Shown here piece after piece: positions 18,089 to 28,150 of a stretch of 64,000 bases of DNA (positions within the stretch are counted from its first letter, which is position 1; each line of letters opens with the position of its first letter). The stretch is from Vibrio europaeus (GTDB taxonomy: Bacteria > Pseudomonadota > Gammaproteobacteria > Enterobacterales > Vibrionaceae): contig NZ_LUAX01000001.1 in assembly GCF_001695575.1 (NCBI RefSeq), positions 930,001 through 994,000 of the forward strand, in the 5' to 3' direction. The notes below the pieces were generated by a model. The model saw only the letters and a program-made list of their open reading frames with translations. It was not told the DNA's origin and did not search any database. Position numbers and translations under genes: made by a program.

Positions 18089-20722
18089 TTAAGGTTTAGG
18101 AATAGCCGCTCGCCATTCTTTCCAACCATCTTCTGCTTTAGCGTAAAGATAGAAGGATTGACCTTGCTCAGCAATTGGTTCTAGCTGCTTTTGCTCTGGA
18201 GTAGAGAAGGTGATACCCCCACGAACTAAACTATCAAATGTTCCCGCCTTGATGTTCGCCCCAGTAAGACCAATAGAAACGTCGACACCTGATGTATTCC
18301 AGAAAACACTATTGCGTCGCACCAGATAGGCGTAGTTAGGGTCAATGACAACCGTCGAAACCACTCGGTCAGCGAATTCACCCAACTCTACCTTAGTCAC
18401 TTCACCGACTTCAATCTCGCGGTAAAGCACCGGAGTTCCAGCGCTGATTGAGCCGCGAGATTCACTTTGCAGAGTAAAGGTAACGCCACGGATAGCTTTC
18501 TTATTGGTATGCAAGGCGAACTGGTTCTTCGTTTTACCCTTACCTGGTTGTACGCTGATGGATTGCGCGAGCAAGTTCTGAATATTCTTGACGCCACGCA
18601 GCCCAACTTCAGCTTTTGGTAGCCAGAAGTAAGAGCCTTCAACGGCAATTGTATCAGTATATTCTGGAAGAATACGCGCTTTGACTTCGACACTCGTACG
18701 GTCAAAGTTAGGCACCACAAGGGTTACTTCACCGACTTTTACACCGTTATAGTTAATGCTCGTTCCCTTAGAAAGAGTATTCTCGCCTTCAAGCGTTAGG
18801 GTAATCACTTGGCCAAATTTACGAGCCGTTTTGAAATCTTTATACAGTAGCCATTTGTCATTTTGCTTGTTGTCGACACCTGGTAATGAGTCAAATGCAA
18901 TGCCACCTTGAATCAGGGATTTGAGTGGCGCGGCCTTAACATTAATACCCGCTAGGCTAGCATCAATCTCAACGCCGGAGCGATTCCAAAATACGGTTTG
19001 CTCTGTGACTAAATGTTTGTACTGGTTTTCGATACTGGCGGAGATAATGACGCCACCATCAACTAAGTAGAAATCAGCCACGTTACCAACTTGAAGGTTA
19101 CGATAGAGCAGTGGGCTACCCTTGCTAATCGGAGGCAATTCGTTGGCGTACATCGTCAACTTGGTCGATCCAGACATATTGTACTTCGCTAGTTCAGCTA
19201 GCGACTTGCTTGGGTAGAGTCGATATTCTTCCAGTGTGTTTTCTTTTCCTTCACTGACAAAACTGATTGAACCAGTCAGAAGTTGCTTAGCAGGTGGAAC
19301 GCTGATATTTAGCCCAGATTCTGTTAACTCAGCACTTGCGCTGCCGGTCACAAAGAAACGGTTCTGAGATTTGATTAAATGGGCGTAATCGCTATCAACT
19401 AAAGCGTCGAGTTGAACTTTGTCGTTCACTAGACGAACTTGAGTCACGCTACCGACACTAATTCCGCGGTAGAGAATATGAGCACCTTCATCTAAGCCAA
19501 ATGAGTTGTCAGCGATTAAGTGAACCGACACCGAGCGAGCTTGCTGGCGATTAAACTCATCCTTTCGAACGGCACTGAACTTACGTGAGCGATTTCCTTC
19601 ACCCGGCACAATCGTTAAGAAGTTACCTTTAACGATGTTGGCAATGTTTTCTACACCAGAAAGCGACACTTTGGCTTCTTCGAGAATAAATTTACTGCCC
19701 GTGGTAAGCATATCGCTGAAAGCGGGTTGAATGGCTGCAGCAGCGATAATACTTTCGCGGCCATTACTCAGTTCTAAGTCTGTGATCTGGCCGATTTCGA
19801 TACCGCGATACATGATTGGCGCACCGTTTTCGCTGATGTTGTTGTTATCTGGAAGTTCAACTTTAATTGCAATACCACGACCCGCCGTTTTGATGTCGGG
19901 GTAGAGTCTAAACTCAGAGTTGTCAGCAACAGGCGCGCCTCCATCAGGAGAGTCAACCGCGATAGAGCCGCCAATTAAAGCGCTGAAGCTTTCAAGGCGT
20001 ACATCAACACCTTCAAAGCCAATATTGGCACCGATACCGCTTACGTTCCAAAAGCGACTGTCATCGGTGATGATATGTCGATATTCATCTTGGATAGATG
20101 CTTGAATAACCACGTGTTTCGAATCTGAATGGAGCTGATAGCTGTATACTTCGCCAATTGGTATTTTACGATAGACAATTTGCGAACCAACAGAGATTCC
20201 TCCAAGGTCACGTGCTTTGAGTGAAATATTCAACCCTTCACTTGCCATAAGATCAGATGGAGCTCGCTCTAGAGCCGTAAATTCTGTTTCTGGCTCTGAC
20301 GGGTTACTGCTCGGTGATATGGCGATGTAGTTGCCTGAAACGAGCGCATCGAGTCCAGAGATACCTGATAGGCTAGCGGTAGGCTTGACCATCCAAAATC
20401 GAGTTTCTTTCGTCAGCAGTTTAGTTGCTTCAGGGTAAATATCTGCGTCTACATAAATACTTTGCAAGTCTTCCGCTAGGTTGATGTCTTTCACCATACC
20501 CACTTCTAGACCTTGGTAGCGAATCGTTGTTCTACCTGCAATCAGGCCTTGTGCATCAGAAAAGTAGATCTGCACGCGTTGCCCAGCATCTTGAACCGCT
20601 TTAAACACCAACCACCCAGCCAATACCATGGTCAATATAGGTAGCAGCCACAATGGCGATAGCCCTTTATTGCGCTTGATATTCGGCGAGTAAGAGTTTT
20701 GTGTCGGAGAAGGATTACTCAT
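18089..20722 (-). CDS. letB: LetB (YebT) MCE-domain lipid transport tube
   Basis: 877 aa, the same length as E. coli LetB, which builds a seven-ring periplasmic tunnel moving lipids between the membranes. N-terminal cytosolic residues, one TM (LSPLWLLPILTMVLAGWLVF, ~20-40), then seven MCE repeats. Each begins with a variant of GLxAGxTxIxYxGxEVGxV (e.g. RTTIRYQGLEVGMV, GAPIMYRGIEIGQI, GSPLLYRNLQVGNV, GTPVLYREIEVGEV) and ends with an LxxGGIxF/ISP-type strand. The start overlaps the letA end by 8 bp, so the pair is translationally coupled. Confidence 0.95.
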   Translation of the reverse strand: MSNPSPTQNSYSPNIKRNKGLSPLWLLPILTMVLAGWLVFKAVQDAGQRVQIYFSDAQGLIAGRTTIRYQGLEVGMVKDINLAEDLQSIYVDADIYPEATKLLTKETRFWMVKPTASLSGISGLDALVSGNYIAISPSSNPSEPETEFTALERAPSDLMASEGLNISLKARDLGGISVGSQIVYRKIPIGEVYSYQLHSDSKHVVIQASIQDEYRHIITDDSRFWNVSGIGANIGFEGVDVRLESFSALIGGSIAVDSPDGGAPVADNSEFRLYPDIKTAGRGIAIKVELPDNNNISENGAPIMYRGIEIGQITDLELSNGRESIIAAAAIQPAFSDMLTTGSKFILEEAKVSLSGVENIANIVKGNFLTIVPGEGNRSRKFSAVRKDEFNRQQARSVSVHLIADNSFGLDEGAHILYRGISVGSVTQVRLVNDKVQLDALVDSDYAHLIKSQNRFFVTGSASAELTESGLNISVPPAKQLLTGSISFVSEGKENTLEEYRLYPSKSLAELAKYNMSGSTKLTMYANELPPISKGSPLLYRNLQVGNVADFYLVDGGVIISASIENQYKHLVTEQTVFWNRSGVEIDASLAGINVKAAPLKSLIQGGIAFDSLPGVDNKQNDKWLLYKDFKTARKFGQVITLTLEGENTLSKGTSINYNGVKVGEVTLVVPNFDRTSVEVKARILPEYTDTIAVEGSYFWLPKAEVGLRGVKNIQNLLAQSISVQPGKGKTKNQFALHTNKKAIRGVTFTLQSESRGSISAGTPVLYREIEVGEVTKVELGEFADRVVSTVVIDPNYAYLVRRNSVFWNTSGVDVSIGLTGANIKAGTFDSLVRGGITFSTPEQKQLEPIAEQGQSFYLYAKAEDGWKEWRAAIPKP

Positions 20723-21974
20723 TTAGTGACTCTTTGTTTTTGTTTTCGTCTGGGTAGTTATCCCAAATCAACCTCGGATCCATGCTTTCTGCTGCCAGCA
20801 TTGTCAAGACGACAACAATACCAAATGCAACCGCTCCATACCCGGGCGTGAAATCAAGGATTTGGCCTCGATCAACTAATGTCATCATGATGGAGATAAC
20901 GAACAAATCCATCATGGACCACCGACCAATCCACTTGATAATAAAGTAGATGGTCATTCTGTGTCTGTGGTAGACCTTACGTTTAAACTGGATAGCTAAC
21001 AGTAAATACGATAGGCCAAGAATTTTCGCGACGGGTACAACAATACTGGCGACAAATATAATGATAGCGATGCCGGTCATACCACTTTTTACCAAATAGG
21101 CAACACCAGAAAAAATCGTATCTTCCAACCGCTTGCCGTTGGTTAAAAGAATCGAGATAGGGATTAAGTTGGCTGGAAAAATCGCAATAGAAGCGGCGAT
21201 TAGGTAAGCCCAAGTCTTTTGGATAGAGTGAGGTTTGCGGTGATGAATAGGGCTATGGCAGCGTTTGCACTCAGTCCCTTCAGGTTGTGAAAGGTGACAA
21301 TGGTGACAGTGTAGCGTTTTTTCAGTTGCCGCGTATTTGTTTTCTGGCTCATACACTTCCCAATACCTGCGGACACTCACACGAGTGACAAGTAACACGG
21401 TTGATATCTGAAGAAGCAGTAGGCCTATCAAACCAGGCCCAACAATGATGTCTGAATAGTCTTGTAGCTTAAAACAGGCGATGGCAATGCTGACGAGGAA
21501 TACATCGATCATCACCCAAGGCTTAAGGTGCTGAACAAGGGCTAAAGAAATCTTTAACAGCTTAAATTGATGATACTTTAATGCTAGGTGCGCTGTCACC
21601 ACTGAGCTGCAGACGATCAGCGGGGCGATAGAGCTACAAAAAAAGACCAGTAGCGATAACATAACGAAGCCTTCTTGAAACAGAGTAAAGACTCCGTCTG
21701 GAAGGGTCGCAGGTATCATAACGCCAAACAGGCGAATACTAATAAAATCGAAAAAGTGGGAAGGAATAAACAGTAGCAGACAGGTCAGCGCAATCGCGAG
21801 ATTACCTGAAAGAGAAGGGCGGCCGCCTCGGTATAATTTGGTATTACATCGAGGGCAATACGCGCTCTTGCCGCGCTCGACGGTCACTAAGTCGACAGGG
21901 AGCTCACAACCATCGCATAATCGAATCGACGTTAAGGTCGATGAGTGGGCGCGGAGAGGTTGAGGGGGGCTCAT
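20715..21974 (-). CDS. letA: LetA (YebS) PqiA-family membrane protein
   Basis: 419 aa inner-membrane partner of LetB. Two PqiA modules, each with a zinc-ribbon of four cysteines followed by four TM helices: C-x2-C ... CPRC at residues ~19-43 and CHHC ... CKRC at ~227-245. Conserved SHFFDF, DVFLVS and WSMMDLFVIS segments are present. It probably hands lipid to or from the LetB tunnel. 33 bp downstream of the ABC exporter gene on the same strand. Confidence 0.94.
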   Translation of the reverse strand: MSPPQPLRAHSSTLTSIRLCDGCELPVDLVTVERGKSAYCPRCNTKLYRGGRPSLSGNLAIALTCLLLFIPSHFFDFISIRLFGVMIPATLPDGVFTLFQEGFVMLSLLVFFCSSIAPLIVCSSVVTAHLALKYHQFKLLKISLALVQHLKPWVMIDVFLVSIAIACFKLQDYSDIIVGPGLIGLLLLQISTVLLVTRVSVRRYWEVYEPENKYAATEKTLHCHHCHLSQPEGTECKRCHSPIHHRKPHSIQKTWAYLIAASIAIFPANLIPISILLTNGKRLEDTIFSGVAYLVKSGMTGIAIIIFVASIVVPVAKILGLSYLLLAIQFKRKVYHRHRMTIYFIIKWIGRWSMMDLFVISIMMTLVDRGQILDFTPGYGAVAFGIVVVLTMLAAESMDPRLIWDNYPDENKNKESLNE

Positions 21975-22007
21975 TGCTCCCCTCCGTTCAAATCGAGATA
22001 GGATTGG

Positions 22008-23804
22008 TTAACTGTGCGATTGCACATTACCATATAATGTTTGATATAAACCTTGTTGTTCAACCAACTCTCCGTGTGTACCAGCTTGGCTCACTTGCCC
22101 ATCTTCTAGTACGTAAATTAGGTCTGCTTGTTTCACCGCAGATAATCGGTGCGCTACGATCAGTGTAGTACGACCTTTCAAAAATTCTGTTAGTGCCTTG
22201 TGCAAGGCTGCTTCTGTTGCCGTATCAAGGGCGGATGTCGCCTCATCTAAAATGACAAACTTTGGATTACTTAAAATCATTCGCGCAATGGCTAAACGCT
22301 GCCTTTGACCACCAGACAAACGGATACCACTTCGACCTATTTGTGTTTCTAAACCGTCACTTAATTGGCTAATGACATCTTGCATTTGTGCAATTTCAAG
22401 TGCACGCCACAACTGCAAATCATCGTAGGTCGAACCAAGGGTCAGATTATGCCTTAAAGTGTCATTAAATAGTATAGGCTGTTGTAATACAACGGCAATT
22501 TGGTCTCTAATTATGTCAAAACTGATATCGTCAGTGGTTTGACCATTAAATCGTATTGAGCCTGAATTCGCCTGATAAACTCCAATAAGCAGTTGGATGA
22601 GTGTTGATTTTCCGCCACCACTGGCACCAACTAATGCTACCTTCTTTCCGGCCGGGATAGACAGATTAAGATTGGTTAAGACCTGAGTTTCTTCATTATA
22701 AGAGAAGTTTACATTTTCTATCTCGATATCTACTTCTCGGTCTTGAGTAAATGGATTGACCTTGCTGACAGGTCGATGCTCTTCCTCTAAATCGAGTAGG
22801 GCATTGATGCGTTTTAACGCTGCTTTCGCGCTGTACCAAGAGAACTGAATACCCAATAGCTCCTGCACTGGAGAAAGCATAAACCACAAGTAACCAAAGA
22901 CGGCGAAGATCTGGCCGATAGTCAGGTCACTAAACAGCACCATTAGCATGGCGACCGCTCGGAATAACTCAAACCCTAGCAAAAATAGTAGGAATGACAC
23001 TCTCCCTGCCGCTTCTGATTGCCAAGCATATTTATCCGCATCAACACGAATCTGGTTAGCTTGATCCTTGAGTTCATTGAGGAACTCTCGTTCTCTATTG
23101 GCGGCGCGCAGTTGATAAATACCGTCCAAGGTTTCAACCAAGCGATTTTGAAAGCGTTCAAAAGATTGGTTCTCACGTTTTTTAAGGTGCTTAACCTTGC
23201 TACCTAGCTTACGAGAGAAATAAATGACGACTGGATTAACCAGCAATATAAACAGTCCAAGACGCCAATCTAGCCACAAGAGAACGCCCGCTGTACCAAT
23301 GACGGTCAACAGGCTAATTAAGAACTTACTCAGTGTAGAGCCAATGAACTGGTCGATAGTCTCTATATCAGTGATAAGGTGCGCATTGATGCCACCGCTG
23401 CCACGCGTTTCGTATTGACGAATGCTAATGCGCCCAAGCTTATCGATCATCTTGCTGCGCATTTGGAAGGTAATGGTTTTTGACACCAAGGTAAATTGGC
23501 GGCTTTGAAGGATGCTGAGTGCTTGGCTCGCACTGCGCATAATGACCACCAGCAACAGAGTCAGCGCGATGTAGCCTGTTGGCGTCTGCATTGAAGTAGG
23601 CAGCATGGCATTCATCGCCTCTAGCCCTTTACCCGGTTGATTGAGAAGGACTTCATCCACCATGAGCGGCATTAATAGAGGGATCGGCACACTGATTAAG
23701 GTCGCAATCAGCGCGATGACATTGGCAAGTATTAGTTTCGACTTGTGCTTTTTTACTTGAGTTATCAACCAAGAACGGCTAATAGTGTTGGGATTATCGA
23801 TCAT
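22008..23804 (-). CDS. ABC exporter (MsbA/MDR-type half transporter)
   Basis: 598 aa with six TM helices (to ~residue 315) fused to one ABC ATPase domain: Walker A GASGGGKST, signature LSGGQRQR, Walker B FVILDEATSALD, H-loop IVAHRLSAV. Functions as a homodimer or with an unknown partner; substrate not determinable. The ATG at 23804 has no good SD, and a Fur-box-like sequence begins one base upstream. This position suggests iron control, which would point to siderophore or metal-linked export; inference only. Confidence 0.9.
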   Translation of the reverse strand: MIDNPNTISRSWLITQVKKHKSKLILANVIALIATLISVPIPLLMPLMVDEVLLNQPGKGLEAMNAMLPTSMQTPTGYIALTLLLVVIMRSASQALSILQSRQFTLVSKTITFQMRSKMIDKLGRISIRQYETRGSGGINAHLITDIETIDQFIGSTLSKFLISLLTVIGTAGVLLWLDWRLGLFILLVNPVVIYFSRKLGSKVKHLKKRENQSFERFQNRLVETLDGIYQLRAANREREFLNELKDQANQIRVDADKYAWQSEAAGRVSFLLFLLGFELFRAVAMLMVLFSDLTIGQIFAVFGYLWFMLSPVQELLGIQFSWYSAKAALKRINALLDLEEEHRPVSKVNPFTQDREVDIEIENVNFSYNEETQVLTNLNLSIPAGKKVALVGASGGGKSTLIQLLIGVYQANSGSIRFNGQTTDDISFDIIRDQIAVVLQQPILFNDTLRHNLTLGSTYDDLQLWRALEIAQMQDVISQLSDGLETQIGRSGIRLSGGQRQRLAIARMILSNPKFVILDEATSALDTATEAALHKALTEFLKGRTTLIVAHRLSAVKQADLIYVLEDGQVSQAGTHGELVEQQGLYQTLYGNVQSHS

Positions 23805-23823
23805 TATAATGAGAATGCTTACT
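23805..23823. promoter_or_regulatory. Possible Fur box between ABC exporter and msrC
   Basis: TATAATGAGAATGCTTACT matches the 19-bp Fur consensus GATAATGATAATCATTATC at 13 of 19 positions, with the left half nearly perfect. It sits between divergent genes. Confidence 0.45.
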
Positions 23824-23910
23824 ATTTAATGTTTTGCGGCGATTGTACGCAGATTTATGTTAGAAGTCTCTAATTTTACAAAGGTCACGAATTTTCAAAA
23901 GGATGTAACA

Positions 23911-24384
23911 ATGAAAATAGAACATTACCACCGCTTAACCAAGCAAGCTGCGGCATTAATTGAATCTGAAACCGATCTTATTGCGAATCTATCGAATGTC
24001 AGTGCTTTGCTTAACATGGAGTTAGACAACTTAAACTGGGTTGGTTTCTATCTAATGAAAGACGGTGAGTTAGTTCTTGGCCCATTTCAAGGTAAACCAG
24101 CTTGTGTTCGTATTCCTGTTGGTCGCGGTGTATGTGGAACAGCGGTAGCAACTAACACAGTACAACGTATATACGATGTGCATGAGTTTGAAGGTCATAT
24201 TGCTTGTGATGCAGAGAGTAATTCTGAGCTAGTTATCCCATTTTCAATTAATGGTGAAATTGCTGGGGTACTCGATATTGATAGCCCTAATGTGGGTCGA
24301 TTCAATGAAATTGATGAGGAAGGACTGACATTTTTGATGAGCGAAGTAGAAAAGCTGCTTAATTCACACGCTATCGGGGCATAA
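23911..24384 (+). CDS. msrC: Free methionine-(R)-sulfoxide reductase (GAF type)
   Basis: 157 aa. GAF-domain fRMsr reduces free Met-R-sulfoxide in the cytosol. The three family cysteines are seen: FQGKPACVRIPVGRGVCGTA (two) and HIACDAESNSELVIP (one). The start at 23911 (MKIEHYHRL) has AAAAGGATG upstream; an earlier codon at 23857 would add 18 residues without support. Confidence 0.93.
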   Translation: MKIEHYHRLTKQAAALIESETDLIANLSNVSALLNMELDNLNWVGFYLMKDGELVLGPFQGKPACVRIPVGRGVCGTAVATNTVQRIYDVHEFEGHIACDAESNSELVIPFSINGEIAGVLDIDSPNVGRFNEIDEEGLTFLMSEVEKLLNSHAIGA

Positions 24385-24484
24385 TTTGTCTATTGAGTGT
24401 GGTTTTTCGCTTGCAGGTCACTATAATACCTCAAATATTTAATTCTTAATGCTCGCGGGCAAGCCGCAATAACCAGGAATCCTC

Positions 24485-25114
24485 ATGGAAAACACTGAAA
24501 AGTTAAAAAACAGCAAAGAAGTTATCGCATATATTGCTGAATGTTTCCCTAAGTGCTTTACTTTAGAAGGTGAAGCAAAGCCACTTAAAATTGGTATTTT
24601 TCAAGATCTTGCGGAGCGTCTAACGGACGATCCAAAAGTAAGCAAAACTCAACTTCGTGCAGCGTTAAGACAATACACTTCATCATGGCGTTACCTTCAC
24701 GGTGTGAAGCCTGGTGCAGTACGTGTAGATTTAGATGGCAACCCAGCAGGTGAGCTAGATGAAGAACACGTAGAACACGCGAAGACAGCACTAGCTGAGA
24801 GCAAAGCGAAAGTGCAAGCTCGTCGTAAAGAGCAAGCGCAAAAAGCTCGTGAAGAAGGCAAAGCGAAAGCTAAGCCAGCTGCGAAAAAGCCACAAGGCCG
24901 TCGCCCACAACAGAATAAAGTACAAAAAGCCAATAAGCCGGTAGAAACGCGTGCTTTGAATGCTGACGAAGTAAAAGTTGGCAATCAAGTAAACGTCAAT
25001 ATGGGTAAAGGAAACATGGCTGCGACTATCGTTGAAATCAATAAGGAAGATGTGCGTGTTCAACTGTCTAACGGCCTACAAATGGTTGTAAAAGCGGAGC
25101 ACCTACGCGCATAA
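24485..25114 (+). CDS. proQ: RNA chaperone ProQ
   Basis: 209 aa. N-terminal FinO/ProQ RNA-binding domain (residues ~5-120: [45 protein letters not shown]), a highly basic Lys/Ala/Glu linker (~120-155), and a C-terminal Tudor/KOW-like domain ([20 protein letters not shown]). Binds structured sRNAs and mRNA 3' ends. 17 bp upstream of prc, as in E. coli. Confidence 0.96.
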   Translation: MENTEKLKNSKEVIAYIAECFPKCFTLEGEAKPLKIGIFQDLAERLTDDPKVSKTQLRAALRQYTSSWRYLHGVKPGAVRVDLDGNPAGELDEEHVEHAKTALAESKAKVQARRKEQAQKAREEGKAKAKPAAKKPQGRRPQQNKVQKANKPVETRALNADEVKVGNQVNVNMGKGNMAATIVEINKEDVRVQLSNGLQMVVKAEHLRA

Positions 25115-25131
25115 AGGAGATACTCCTACGC

Positions 25132-27129
25132 ATGAAATGCCGTTCAAAAATGTCGCTGATCGCTGCTAGCTTATGGCTAGCAGCTTCTTCAGCCTATGCT
25201 CTAGAAGCAAAAATTGCCCTTGAGGACTTACCTGTCCTTTCTCCGGAAGCACAACACGCTACAGCAAGTAAGCGTGTCGAAGAAAAGCTTACCAGCTCTC
25301 ACTACAAACATATCAAACTCAATGATGATCTATCGCGTAAGATCTTTTGGCGCTATGTCGAATCATTGGACTACAACAAGAATGTTTTCACTCAAGCTGA
25401 CATCGATACCATCTCTAAGTGGCAAGACTCTATTGATGACCAGTTGAAGTCGGGTGACACTCAAATTGCATTTGAACTGTACAACTTATCGATGAAGCGT
25501 CGTTATGAGCGATTTGTTCATGCGCTTAAGTTGCTTGATACAGAAATGAAGTTCGATGTTGATGAGAGTATCGAGCTTGATCGTAGTGAAGCAACTTGGC
25601 CAAAAGACACGGCAGAGCTTGACGAGTTGTGGAGAAAGCGAGTCAAGTATGACGCTCTAAACCTGAAACTAACGGGAAAAGAGTGGGACGAAGTCAAAGA
25701 AGTTCTTGGTAAACGATACAACAACGCTTTGAAGAGGCTGAGCCAAACGCACAGTGAAGATGTATTCCAGTTTTATATGAATGCCTTTGCGCGCGAAGTT
25801 GATCCTCATACTAGCTACCTTTCTCCTCGCAATGCGGAGCAGTTCCAAACAGAGATGAATCTTTCTCTAGAAGGAATTGGTGCAGTATTGCAAATGACCG
25901 ATGACTACACCGTTATCCGCTCATTAGTCGCTGGTGGTCCGGCTTCTAAGAGTAAGCAACTGGGCGAAGGTGATCGAATCATTGGCGTTGGTCAAGATGG
26001 TGAAGAGATTGTTGATGTCATTGGTTGGCGACTCGATGATGTGGTGCAGCTGATCAAAGGCCCGAAAGGCACCAAGGTTAATCTGGAAATCTTGCCTGAG
26101 GGTAAAGATAAGAAAGCATTCACGGTGACCTTAGAGCGTGACAAAATTCGTTTGGAAGACCGCGCTGTTAAATCTGAAGTGTTCGAGAAAGGTGGCAAGA
26201 AGATTGGTGTGCTTGAAGTCCCTAGCTTCTATGTCGGTCTGGCAAAAGATACTGACAAGTTGATTTCTGAGCTAAAAGAGCAGAATGTTGATGGTATCAT
26301 CGTCGATCTTCGTAATAATGGCGGCGGCGCTTTGACAGAAGCGTCGGCACTAACTGGGCTATTTATCAAGAGTGGGCCAGTGGTTCAAGTACGTGACAGC
26401 TACGGCCGAGTCAATGTGAAAGGCGATTTTGATGACCAGATCAGTTATGACGGTCCGATGAGTGTCTTGATCAACCGTAATAGTGCATCGGCATCCGAAA
26501 TTTTTGCGGCAGCGCTGCAAGATTATGGTCGCGCCGTTATCCTTGGTGAAAACTCTTTTGGTAAAGGCACGGTTCAACAACACCGTACGCTTGGCAAGAT
26601 CTATGACTTGTTCGATAAAGAGCTAGGCTATGTTCAGTACACGATTCAGAAGTTTTACCGAATCGACGGTGGCAGTACACAAAACAAAGGTGTAGCGCCT
26701 GATATTGCGTATCCAACAGCAGTTGAGCCTAGTGAAACAGGTGAGAGTGTTGAAGATAACGCCCTGCCTTGGGATAGCATCGACAAAGCCAAATATGAAG
26801 TGTTACAGCGTAACGCTGAGGTAGTTAATCAGCTAGCCACTAAACATGAAGCTCGTATTGCTAACGATCTTGAATTTGGCTTTATCGCTGAAGATATTGC
26901 TAAGTACAAAGCGGAAAAAGACGATAATACTTTATCACTGAATAAGAAAACTCGTCAGGCTGAGAGCGATAAGGCAGATGAAAGACGTTTAGCTCGAATC
27001 AACGAACGTCAGAAAGCAGAAGGTGAAGAGCCATTTAAATCTTTGGATGATGTACCGAAAGATTATGAAGTACCCGATGCTTACCTAGATGAGTCTGTAG
27101 CCATTATGGTTGATATGATTAAATCGTAA
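25132..27129 (+). CDS. prc: Tail-specific protease Prc (Tsp)
   Basis: 665 aa periplasmic serine protease that degrades proteins with hydrophobic C-terminal tails and processes penicillin-binding protein 3. Signal peptide near the start (SLIAASLWLAASSAYA-LEA). PDZ domain about residues 235-325 (EGIGAVLQMTDDYTVIRSLV, GDRIIGVGQ). The Ser/Lys dyad is in NRNSASASEIFAAAL and NSFGKGTVQQH. The C-terminal charged region (ARINERQKAEGEEP) fits the family. An SD AAGGAG lies between the proQ stop and this ATG. Confidence 0.96.
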   Translation: MKCRSKMSLIAASLWLAASSAYALEAKIALEDLPVLSPEAQHATASKRVEEKLTSSHYKHIKLNDDLSRKIFWRYVESLDYNKNVFTQADIDTISKWQDSIDDQLKSGDTQIAFELYNLSMKRRYERFVHALKLLDTEMKFDVDESIELDRSEATWPKDTAELDELWRKRVKYDALNLKLTGKEWDEVKEVLGKRYNNALKRLSQTHSEDVFQFYMNAFAREVDPHTSYLSPRNAEQFQTEMNLSLEGIGAVLQMTDDYTVIRSLVAGGPASKSKQLGEGDRIIGVGQDGEEIVDVIGWRLDDVVQLIKGPKGTKVNLEILPEGKDKKAFTVTLERDKIRLEDRAVKSEVFEKGGKKIGVLEVPSFYVGLAKDTDKLISELKEQNVDGIIVDLRNNGGGALTEASALTGLFIKSGPVVQVRDSYGRVNVKGDFDDQISYDGPMSVLINRNSASASEIFAAALQDYGRAVILGENSFGKGTVQQHRTLGKIYDLFDKELGYVQYTIQKFYRIDGGSTQNKGVAPDIAYPTAVEPSETGESVEDNALPWDSIDKAKYEVLQRNAEVVNQLATKHEARIANDLEFGFIAEDIAKYKAEKDDNTLSLNKKTRQAESDKADERRLARINERQKAEGEEPFKSLDDVPKDYEVPDAYLDESVAIMVDMIKS

Positions 27130-27146
27130 GTTTAATCAATGATTTA

Positions 27147-27179
27147 AAAAGCGGACCTAGTAGGGTTCGCTTTTTTTTT
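27147..27179 (+). terminator. Terminator of proQ-prc
   Basis: AAAAGCG stem extended by wobble pairs, short loop and nine T residues, ~20 bp after the prc stop. Confidence 0.9.
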
Positions 27180-27191
27180 ATAGATAATTAA

Positions 27192-27207
27192 TGTGATTTA
27201 GATCAAT
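27192..27207. promoter_or_regulatory. CRP-like site
   Basis: TGTGA-TTTAGA-TCAAT matches TGTGA-N6-TCACA with a perfect left half and 3 of 5 in the right half. It is 60 bp before the next start codon, a suitable activator position. Confidence 0.45.
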
Positions 27208-27266
27208 TTTTTCGCTAAATAAACTTTGTGTGCCTAAGCTTAAAGAAAAAGAGTAAGGAGCACGCT

Positions 27267-27929
27267 ATGAGATTGATTGTTTTGATATCGCTAATGTTTA
27301 GCTTCTCAGTGCTAGGTAATGGGGTACGCGACAACAGTGACTTAACGCAGTTTGACCACCCATTCTTACTAGGTGATTGGTATTTGGTAAATCCAAACCC
27401 AGAGCAGTCACAAGAAAACTTTTTGGCGATTAAGTTGACGCTTGACTCAAACTACAGCTTTAAAATCGATATTCAAAAACGAGATTATTCGGTCGATCAT
27501 TGGGAAGGGTTTTACACCGCGAATGAAGATACCATTATTCTGGGATTGGATACTTCAGAGCCACAAGTTTACCAGTATGCTGCAAACCATAATCTTTTGA
27601 ATCTCAACGGAGTAACCTTTACTAAAGCGCTATCAAATTCTCTGGCTGGAATGTGGTCGAGCGCCCATTTTGAAGGCGATGAAGCTTTGTCGAATGATGT
27701 TCATAAACTCGATCTTATCCTTCAACCTGATTTTGTGTTTATGTTCAGAGTGAGTAACGATGACGGTGATGAAGCGGTTCATAGAGGTGTGTATTACACC
27801 GAAGGTGAGCATTTAGTTCTTTTATACGAAAATGGCGAACATGAAACCCGTTATACACTCAATAAAGATACCCTTACTTTAGAAATGGAAGAAGGTTCTT
27901 TATACGCAGTACTCAATCGGATACGTTAG
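27267..27929 (+). CDS. Exported protein with two lipocalin-like repeats, function unknown
   Basis: 220 aa from the ATG at 27267 (SD AAGGAG 6 bp upstream). Signal peptide MRLIVLISLMFSFSVLGNG. The mature part seems to be an internal duplication: half 1 (LLGDWYLV...LAIKLTLDSNYSFKIDI...WEGFYTANEDTIIL) and half 2 (LAGMWSSA...LDLILQPDFVFMFRV...HRGVYYTEGEHLVLL) share the G-x-W strand start and the later G-x-Y turn, as in META/lipocalin-like beta barrels. No Cys lipobox, so probably soluble in the periplasm. Own terminator downstream; CRP-like site upstream. Confidence 0.7.
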   Translation: MRLIVLISLMFSFSVLGNGVRDNSDLTQFDHPFLLGDWYLVNPNPEQSQENFLAIKLTLDSNYSFKIDIQKRDYSVDHWEGFYTANEDTIILGLDTSEPQVYQYAANHNLLNLNGVTFTKALSNSLAGMWSSAHFEGDEALSNDVHKLDLILQPDFVFMFRVSNDDGDEAVHRGVYYTEGEHLVLLYENGEHETRYTLNKDTLTLEMEEGSLYAVLNRIR

Positions 27930-27994
27930 TGAGATAAGTGTGAGGTTTGATGACTATCTAGACAAATAGTTTGAGTTCGACGTCAACAATAGAC

Positions 27995-28034
27995 AAAAAA
28001 CGAGGTATTTCTTAACAGAGCCTCGTTTTTTTTT
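27995..28034 (+). terminator. Terminator
   Basis: AAAAAACGAGG / CCTCGTTTTTT stem with a 15-nt loop and a run of nine or more T residues. Confidence 0.88.
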
Positions 28035-28150
28035 ATCTAGAGTTGTAAGCTAACACGCAATTCGTCAACGTTGATTTTACAACGTTCTAGCCATACTGAC
28101 GTATATACGTAGTGGGCTCTTCAAATGAATTTAGTCAGAAGGATTTAGAC

